Part shown: positions 7,267-12,068 of the stretch, in pieces
Position numbering within the stretch: the stretch's first letter is position 1
How the letters are laid out: every line of letters starts with the position of its first letter
DNA from: CAZCBN01 sp964496975
GTDB lineage: Bacteria > Planctomycetota > Phycisphaerae > Phycisphaerales > UBA1924
DNA length: 12,068 bases
Direction of reading: 5' to 3'
Assembly (NCBI GenBank): GCA_964496975.1
Contig: CAZCBN010000102.1
Location: 1-12,068 of the forward strand
The notes under the pieces: model-generated
Database searches by the model: none
What the model was told of the DNA's origin: nothing
The model's input: the letters and a program-made list of their open reading frames with translations, nothing else
Made by a program: the position numbers and the translations under genes

Positions 7267-8579
7267 GGTTGGCCCTCCGGGGCGGCTTGATCGGGGGCCA
7301 CGCTCGTGGGACGCCCGTCGGCCCGTCCGGGGCCGCCCCGCCCCGGTGCGCCGACCAACAACCGGGCCAGCACCACAAGGGCCAACCCGGGGAAGAGCCA
7401 CACCTCGTGCCTCTGCACGAAGCCGATCCAGAACATCGGCGTTGCCGCGAGCACCGCGACGGCCCACACCGCGAGCGTGCGCCGCGTCGGCGGCGCGGGC
7501 CGGCGCCACGTCGGCACCATCGCGAGCCAGACGTACGCGGGGAACGCGAGGCCGTAGCACGCCATGAAACAGCGGTACACGAGCTCACCCAGCGGCATCT
7601 CCGCGGCGGGGCCGAGGACCGCGCGGGGCAGCACCGCCGCCGCCGGCACGTGCAACGCCCCCGCGACGCCCCCGCCGACCGCGAGCAACGCCGCAAGCCC
7701 GCCGAGCAGGACGCCGGTCGCCCCCGGCCCGGGTCGGCTCGCCGACGGATCGGGGGGGGTCAACGCCGCCACGCGGCCGCCGTGCGCCGCCACGGTGAAC
7801 GCCGATTGCAGCACCACGTGCACCGCAACGGCCCATGCCCACGGCGTGCCGGCGTCGAGCCGCTCGTTCGCGTACGTCAGCGTGCCGATGATCATGACGA
7901 AGAAGAGCACGCCGAAGCCCAAGCCGAACACGCGGCGCGGGGCCCGGCCCGCGGCGTCGTGCGCGGAGAGGAACGTGGCGTCGAGGTAGGGGCAGCCGAG
8001 AAAGCCGAAGATGCACACCGGGGCAAGCGCCGCGAGGTCGCGCGGGAAGGCCGACGCCGCGCCTGAAGCGCCCGCGTCGCGTGTCAACGCCGCGTGCAGC
8101 ACGAGCAGCGCGAGCGACACCGCCCACAAGGCCGGCGCGATGACCTCCAGGCGCACGCCACGCGTGCCGTGCCCGTCCCGCTCGCCGCCGCTGCCTCGAA
8201 GGCAGACCGCGACCAGCGCAGCCCCCGCGGCCGACGCGGCGCCCCACCACGCCCAGTGCGTCTCCCGCGGCGCATCGCCGACGCCTTCGCCAACGGGCTG
8301 GGCCGGCCAGGAGGCCAGCACCCACGGCAGCCACCACGCGTGAAAGAGCATCGTGGCCGCGCTGAACGCGATGACCATGCCCCGGTGCGCGCGCACGATC
8401 TCGCCCGCGCCTCCGGCCCGAACCGTCCAGCCCATCGCGGCCGCGCCGACGACGTTCGGCAGGGCAAAGACGGCAAAGCTCCACCAGCCCAGGTCCCGCA
8501 GCAGCAGGATCGGCAGGAACATGCCGATGCACCATGTCCACGAGCAGGCGAGATATGCAGCCCAGCGGAGCGTCGTCAT
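7263..8579 (-). CDS. Polytopic inner-membrane protein of unknown function
   Basis: The 438-residue product has about 11-12 predicted membrane helices. The clearest are at 7-27, 31-52, 66-90, 108-126, 148-165, 184-203, 215-235, 245-265, 291-310, 335-360, 371-388 and 393-413. Size and helix count suit a secondary transporter or a membrane-bound enzyme, but I recognise no signature. The most distinctive, probably functional stretch is CIFGFLGCPYLDATFLSA at about 188-206: Cys, Pro, Asp and Thr together inside or beside a membrane helix, as seen at broken helices of some transporters. The last 25 residues are polar and Pro/Gly-rich. The start ATG at 8579 has no Shine-Dalgarno sequence. CACTATCCT lies close upstream on the minus strand, so a leaderless transcript is possible. 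The stop overlaps the TTG start of the next gene. Confidence 0.82.
   Translation of the reverse strand: MTTLRWAAYLACSWTWCIGMFLPILLLRDLGWWSFAVFALPNVVGAAAMGWTVRAGGAGEIVRAHRGMVIAFSAATMLFHAWWLPWVLASWPAQPVGEGVGDAPRETHWAWWGAASAAGAALVAVCLRGSGGERDGHGTRGVRLEVIAPALWAVSLALLVLHAALTRDAGASGAASAFPRDLAALAPVCIFGFLGCPYLDATFLSAHDAAGRAPRRVFGLGFGVLFFVMIIGTLTYANERLDAGTPWAWAVAVHVVLQSAFTVAAHGGRVAALTPPDPSASRPGPGATGVLLGGLAALLAVGGGVAGALHVPAAAVLPRAVLGPAAEMPLGELVYRCFMACYGLAFPAYVWLAMVPTWRRPAPPTRRTLAVWAVAVLAATPMFWIGFVQRHEVWLFPGLALVVLARLLVGAPGRGGPGRADGRPTSVAPDQAAPEGQP
7273..7278 (-). promoter_or_regulatory. Ribosome binding site that decides a TTG start
   Basis: On the minus strand GGAGGG stands 6 nt before the TTG at 7266, inside the 3' end of the preceding gene. 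No ATG or GTG lies nearby in this frame, so this site is the main argument for the unusual start. Confidence 0.7.
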
Positions 8580-8660
8580 CTGCGGGCAGGATAGTGGTCG
8601 GGGCGGAACCGCGGCGATCCGGCGGTCGTCCGCCCCGCATCCGCCGCCGAAGGGGTCCGG

Positions 8661-8710
8661 TCCCGTGCGGTCCCGTGCGGCCCCGTGCGGGCCGGGGCGA
8701 GCCCGTGCAG
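8661..8710. repeat. Tandem 10-bp repeats in an intergenic gap
   Basis: Three head-to-tail decamers (TCCCGTGCGG, TCCCGTGCGG, CCCCGTGCGG at 8661-8690) are followed, one period later, by GCCCGTGCAG (8701-8710). They lie between the hotdog-protein stop and the membrane-protein start on the minus strand. The second and third units overlap a possible 6-bp hairpin (CGGCCC/GGGCCG, arms 8678-8683 and 8689-8694). Confidence 0.6.
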
Positions 8711-8724
8711 GCCCGCGCCGCGGC

Positions 8725-9573
8725 CTACGACCGCCCCTTCGCCTTCTGGTGCGCCTTGGGCGTGACGTGGAACGTGATCGTCGCGCGGCCCACGCGCTTC
8801 TCGCGCTTCTTCAGCCGCTCCAGGCGGGACTCACGCGACGGCGCATCGCCCGACTCGGCCGCGTCGCGGGCCTCGCGCATCTCGCCGCGGCGGCGCTTGC
8901 GCCGCTCCTTGGCGATCTCGCGCGACACCTTGTCGCCCACGATCGTCGGCAGGATCTGCACCACGTCCATGTCGAGCGTGATGTTGAACTCCCCGCCCCC
9001 GCGCACCAGCGCGAGCAGGTCCTCCTTGGGCGACACGCGGTACTCCGCGGGCCCGAAGCACGGCCGCAGAAACCGGTAGTCCAGGTGCTTGCACACCACC
9101 GTGTAGTCGCCCCCGCACACGCCGAAGACGTACATGCCCCCCGCGATCTCCGAGTTGCCCAGGAGCGCCGCGCCCGCCATCGCGTTGTACCAGTTCTTGT
9201 TGAACCGGCGGAAGGGCAGGATCGCGCTGAACGTCGTCGCGTCCACCCGACGCATCACGATGCCGCTGCGGAACGCGTAGGGCAGCCAGACCAGGCTCGT
9301 CACGCGGTGCCAGAAGTTGTTCTTCGTGCTGAGCCGGCTCACGAACGCCTCGACGTGGTCGAACAGCGTCTTCCGCGGGTGGGCCGCCGCAGAGGCCCGG
9401 GCGGCGGACTCGATCGTCGGCGACTCCCCGGCCCCCGACGCCCCGCTCCCCGGGGCCGACCCCTGCGGCGCCGAGCCCTCAGGTGCCAACCCTTCCGCGC
9501 GGCCGCCCGCGGCGACCGCGGGAATCGCCCGCGAGGGGCCTGGGACGGGCGGGGTTGGGGCGGTGGTGCTCAC
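8725..9573 (-). CDS. DUF4442-like hotdog-fold protein
   Basis: The 282-residue product starts at a GTG (9573). The frame runs further upstream but only into intergenic and MBL-gene sequence. Residues 1-65 are a low-complexity Ala/Pro/Gly/Ser tail with A-P-x-G-S repeats. Residues about 68-215 resemble DUF4442, a hotdog-fold family related to acyl-CoA thioesterases: a membrane-proximal helix (WLPYAFRSGIVM), the strand-rich DATTFSAILPFRRFNKNWYN, the central hotdog helix AMAGAALLGNSEIAGGMYV, and YTVVCKHLDYRFLRP. Residues about 218-262 are a highly charged, Arg/Lys/Glu-rich helical segment placed before the last strand (RATITFHVTP). An acyl-thioester substrate is plausible by family, but the catalytic residue cannot be named. 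The MBL gene ends 97 bp upstream on the same strand. Confidence 0.8.
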   Translation of the reverse strand: MSTTAPTPPVPGPSRAIPAVAAGGRAEGLAPEGSAPQGSAPGSGASGAGESPTIESAARASAAAHPRKTLFDHVEAFVSRLSTKNNFWHRVTSLVWLPYAFRSGIVMRRVDATTFSAILPFRRFNKNWYNAMAGAALLGNSEIAGGMYVFGVCGGDYTVVCKHLDYRFLRPCFGPAEYRVSPKEDLLALVRGGGEFNITLDMDVVQILPTIVGDKVSREIAKERRKRRRGEMREARDAAESGDAPSRESRLERLKKREKRVGRATITFHVTPKAHQKAKGRS

Positions 9574-9670
9574 GGTGCTCGCTCGGCGATGGTAGCGGAG
9601 CCCCCCCCGCAAGGCGGCCCGGCGGAGCCTGCCCCCCGAGGCCATCGCCGCCCCCCGCGTCCCCCCGGGG

Positions 9671-10834
9671 CTACCAACCGACCACCGGTGCCGCGCCCGG
9701 CACCGGGTGCAGGTCAAACCATCCCTTGCTGTTCGCCTCGGCCCGGAAGACGGGCCACCCCGGCTCGTGGTCCAGCACCAGCAGCCAGCCGCGCTCCGCC
9801 GCTTCTTTCAGCAGCCAGTGCCGCGTGAGCATGCTCGTGAACGGCTCGACGTCGTAGGCCAAGCTGTACGCCGCGCCCACGTGCCACGCCGTCGGCAGCA
9901 CGTCCGGCACGAAGCACACCTCGCGGCCCGACTCATCCGTAAAGAGCACCGCCTGCTGCCCCCATGTGTGCCCGGGCGCCAAAAAGACCCGCACGCCCGG
10001 CAGAACCTCCGTCATGCGCTCGGTGACCGGGCCCTTGGGCAGCTCCTCGCGGCCGGGCTTGCGGTTCATCGGGAAGGGCCGCTCGCTGTCGACCATCCGC
10101 AGCCGCGGGCGCCGCTCCGCCTCGCCCGGCGCTGGGGGCAGGTCAAGGTCGCGGTCCTCGAACGGCAGCACGTGGTCGCGGTAGTACGTCTTGGTCATCA
10201 CCGAGTCGTTGTTCCGCGCGTCGAGAAACTCCCGCCGCTGCACGATCAACTCGGCGTTGGGGAACGTGAACCGGATGTTCGGCTCGTCCCCGCTCGCCGC
10301 CCCGGGCTTGCTCGCCACCCAGTGGGGCGTCTCGCCCGCGCGGCAGCGGCGCGTCAGCCCGCCGGCGTGGTCGAAGTGCATGTGCGTGACGATCGTCGCC
10401 TCGATGTCCTCGGGCGACACCCCGGCCTGACGCACCGCCGCCTCGATCGTTTCGCCGGGCCGAAGCCCGAAGACGTCCGCCATCTTCGCGTCGAGCTTGT
10501 CGCCCGTGCCCGCCTCAATCAGGAACCGTCTCGGGCGGCCCGTCGCCGGGTTCGTCTCGGCGTGGGCCCCGGCCGACTCCAGCAGCAGGCAGTTGTGGTG
10601 CACCGCCACGCGGTTGCGGTCGTCCGCAGGGGCGACGCGGCTCCAGACCACCCGGGGAATCAACCCGAACATTCCCCCGCCATCCAGCAGCAGCGGGCCC
10701 GCCCGGGCGATGGTCCACCTGTACTGGGGGCGGGGCCGATCGGGGTCGGCGTGGCGACGCCGCGGCCTCGGCTCGGCGCCGGGGGATGTGCTGGAAGAGA
10801 TTCCCTTGTCGGGCCGCTTGTCGGCGTAGGTCAT
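9671..10834 (-). CDS. MBL-fold metallo-hydrolase
   Basis: The 387-residue cytoplasmic metallo-beta-lactamase-fold hydrolase has the zinc motif THMHFDHAGG (His151, His153, Asp155, His156). Further probable metal ligands are His289 in APGHTWGQQ, Asp311 in FVPDVLP and His356 in LDHEP. The set is complete, so two metal ions are expected. LLLDGGGMFGLIPRVVWSR followed by ADDRNRVAVHHNCLLLE marks the subgroup that includes many planctomycete MBL proteins related to lactonases. The natural substrate of that subgroup is unknown. The ATG at 10834 was chosen over an in-frame ATG at 10855, which would overlap the divergent gene. The first 40 residues are polar and probably disordered. No Shine-Dalgarno sequence is visible. 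An unrelated acetyltransferase gene diverges from its start, and a hotdog-protein gene follows on the same strand. Confidence 0.9.
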   Translation of the reverse strand: MTYADKRPDKGISSSTSPGAEPRPRRRHADPDRPRPQYRWTIARAGPLLLDGGGMFGLIPRVVWSRVAPADDRNRVAVHHNCLLLESAGAHAETNPATGRPRRFLIEAGTGDKLDAKMADVFGLRPGETIEAAVRQAGVSPEDIEATIVTHMHFDHAGGLTRRCRAGETPHWVASKPGAASGDEPNIRFTFPNAELIVQRREFLDARNNDSVMTKTYYRDHVLPFEDRDLDLPPAPGEAERRPRLRMVDSERPFPMNRKPGREELPKGPVTERMTEVLPGVRVFLAPGHTWGQQAVLFTDESGREVCFVPDVLPTAWHVGAAYSLAYDVEPFTSMLTRHWLLKEAAERGWLLVLDHEPGWPVFRAEANSKGWFDLHPVPGAAPVVGW

Positions 10835-10841
10835 CGCGGCG

Positions 10842-11741
10842 ATGGTACGGGCCATGCCGCCCGCGCACCGACACATGCCCGCCCGCGACTGGGCCTATCT
10901 GTACGAGACCTCCATCGCCGGCGAGTACGAGCGGTGGATGCGCTCCTGGATCGCCCGCAACCCCGACCGGGGCTTTGTCTGCGAACGCCTCGGCGGGGGC
11001 GACCGCGACCCCGTCGTCCTGACCGGCGGGCCCGACGACGCCGTCGTCAACGAGGTCATGGGCCTGGGCCTGCACGGCCCGGTCGAGGACGCGCAGATCG
11101 AGCGATGTCTGGACGTGTTCGAGGGCCTGAACTCGGCCGCCGTCTTTGAGGCCTGCCCGTACGCCGACTGGTCGATGCACGAGCAGATGAACGTACGCGG
11201 GGCCCGCGTCGTGCACCATCTGCAGGTCTTCGCGATGCACATGACCGAGCCGCCCGCGCCCGTGGAGACGCCCGGCGTCGAGGTCCGCCGCGTGGACAAG
11301 CGGAACGCGGACGAAGTGGCGCTCGCCGTGCGCACGATCGCGGGCGGATATTCGCAGGGTCGCGAGCCGACGCGGCCGCAGATCGACATCGTGGAGCACT
11401 GCGTGCAGTCGCCCGACTCGGCGACATTCCTCGCGTGGTCGGGGGGCAGGCCGATCGGCGGCTCCAGCGCGGGGGTCTGGGTGGGGCACCCCTGCTCGGC
11501 GGCGCACCTGAACCTGTACCAGGGCTCCACGCTGCCCGAGGGGCGCGGCCGGGGCGCGCAGGCCGCGTTGATGCGGGCGCGGCTCCGCTGGGGCTTTGAG
11601 CACGGGGCGCGCACCGCAACCGTGGACTGCAAGGTCGGCGTGCCCACCGAGCGCAACGCGTGGCGCCTGGGGTTTGAGCTGGTGTTCACAAAGCCGGTGT
11701 ACGCGCTCCGCCGGGCGGCGAGTCGGCCGAGGTCAGGCTGA
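10842..11741 (+). CDS. GNAT-family N-acetyltransferase
   Basis: The product (299 residues from this start) belongs to the GCN5-related acetyltransferases, which transfer acetyl from acetyl-CoA to an amine. The acceptor here cannot be predicted. The C-terminal half (about 148-290) is the GNAT domain. Motif A is LPEGRGRGAQAALMRARL (231-248), with the R-G-x-G-A pyrophosphate loop. Motif B is TERNAWRLGFELVFTKPVYAL (269-289). The N-terminal half (about 18-140) may be a degenerate second GNAT-like domain, as in double-GNAT proteins, though its motif A is not recognisable. In-frame starts occur at 10842, 10854 and 10875, none with a Shine-Dalgarno sequence. Because the divergent MBL gene starts at 10834, the ATG at 10875 (288 residues) is biologically attractive. 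The stop is firm. Confidence 0.87.
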   Translation: MVRAMPPAHRHMPARDWAYLYETSIAGEYERWMRSWIARNPDRGFVCERLGGGDRDPVVLTGGPDDAVVNEVMGLGLHGPVEDAQIERCLDVFEGLNSAAVFEACPYADWSMHEQMNVRGARVVHHLQVFAMHMTEPPAPVETPGVEVRRVDKRNADEVALAVRTIAGGYSQGREPTRPQIDIVEHCVQSPDSATFLAWSGGRPIGGSSAGVWVGHPCSAAHLNLYQGSTLPEGRGRGAQAALMRARLRWGFEHGARTATVDCKVGVPTERNAWRLGFELVFTKPVYALRRAASRPRSG

Positions 11742-11775
11742 CACCTGCGAAGGACGCCGGAGCAGAATGGGAAGA

Positions 11776-11794
11776 GCACCCGGGAAGCGGGTGC
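11776..11794 (-). terminator. Hairpin terminator of the tRNA-Leu, possibly bidirectional
   Basis: The perfect 7-bp arms GCACCCG and CGGGTGC surround a GGAAG loop. On the minus strand it lies 20 nt past the tRNA 3' end and is followed by TCTTCCCATTCTG, a pyrimidine-rich tail. On the plus strand it lies 34 nt past the acetyltransferase stop but has no T-run there. It sits between converging transcripts. Confidence 0.5.
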
Positions 11795-11814
11795 GGCGCG
11801 GCGAATCGGGAGAA

Positions 11815-11898
11815 TGCCCAGGAGAGGACTCGAACCTCCACCCCATTTCTGGGACTACCACCTCAAGGTAGCGCGTCTGCCAGTTCCGCCACCTGGGC
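11815..11898 (-). tRNA. tRNA-Leu (anticodon GAG)
   Basis: The 84-nt minus-strand gene folds as a class II tRNA. The acceptor stem is GCCCAGG/CCTGGGC with discriminator A. The D-arm reads GGCGGAACTGGCAGACGC. The anticodon arm is CTACC-TTGAGGT-GGTAG, giving anticodon GAG, which reads CUC and CUU leucine codons. The long variable arm is CCCA-GAAA-TGGG. The T-arm is GGAGG-TTCGAGT-CCTCT. The long variable arm, the discriminator A and the D-loop are typical of bacterial tRNA-Leu. The 3' CCA is not encoded (TTCT follows), so it must be added by a nucleotidyltransferase. Confidence 0.96.
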
Positions 11899-12012
11899 CT
11901 CGCGGCGGCCGGTGAGCCGACGCGGTGAGAGGGAGAGCCTAGCCGTTCGGGTGGCGGCGTCAACCATGGGTTGGGGCCGGCGGGGCGGATCGCGGGACCC
12001 CGGTTTCGGGAG

Positions 12013-12068
12013 TCAGGGTTTCGGCGGGGGCGCGGTGGTCGCGGTAGCCTGCGGCGAGGGTCCGGGGC
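12013..12068 (-). CDS. Possible C-terminal tail of a minus-strand gene, partial
   Basis: On the minus strand one frame entering from the right edge reads PGPSPQATATTAPPPKP and then TGA at 12013-12015. The Pro/Ala/Thr composition suits a flexible C-terminal tail. With only 17 codons visible, the call rests on composition and on the gene-sized space before the tRNA, so it is weak. No product can be named. Confidence 0.25.
   Translation of the reverse strand, partial: PGPSPQATATTAPPPKP

Noticed and set aside
9707..11149. A 480-codon plus-strand frame antisense to the MBL gene
   Set aside because: It is Arg/Pro/His-rich shadow translation. The minus strand has the full MBL metal-binding motif set.

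Overview
The window is very G+C-rich bacterial chromosome (about three quarters G+C by eye) with GTG and TTG starts and strong G/C bias at third codon positions. The protein types fit a planctomycete, most likely of the Phycisphaerae. They include an alanine-rich HEAT protein, a SigK/RskA-like pair, FAS1 proteins, a stand-alone acyl-CoA mutase large subunit and a DUF4442-like protein. This placement rests on overall protein character, not on a marker gene. No plasmid, phage, insertion sequence or CRISPR signature was seen.

Layout. Positions 1-1636 (+) hold the 3' part of a HEAT-repeat gene and a translationally coupled single-pass membrane protein. Positions 1702-4663 (-) hold a regulatory and secreted-protein locus: a FAS1 (fasciclin) protein with two domains (4663 to 3707), an assembly gap with a G-rich tract, an ECF sigma factor (3401 to 2727) and its RskA-type membrane anti-sigma factor (2730 to 1702), the last two overlapping as ATGA. 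A 362-bp divergent intergenic region follows. Positions 5026-6786 (+) encode a B12-dependent acyl-CoA mutase large subunit whose substrate-contact residues (Phe88, Gln213) look like isobutyryl-CoA mutase rather than methylmalonyl-CoA mutase. Convergent to it, with only 3 bp between stop codons, a minus-strand cluster runs from 10834 down to 6790: MBL-fold hydrolase, DUF4442-like hotdog protein, polytopic membrane protein, and a small conserved-looking protein that starts at TTG within a TTGA overlap. A GNAT acetyltransferase gene diverges from the MBL gene (10842-11741, +). The window closes with tRNA-Leu(GAG) on the minus strand (11898 to 11815), its probable terminator, and a possible C-terminal tail of another minus-strand gene.

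The two observations I rate highest are the linkage of FAS1, a SigK-type sigma factor and RskA, which recalls the mycobacterial sigK-rskA/mpt70-mpt83 regulon in a distant phylum, and the isobutyryl-CoA-mutase-like active site in a gene that would by default be called methylmalonyl-CoA mutase. The MBL, hotdog, membrane and small-protein cluster is of unknown function and could be a single unit, but only its last two genes are clearly coupled.
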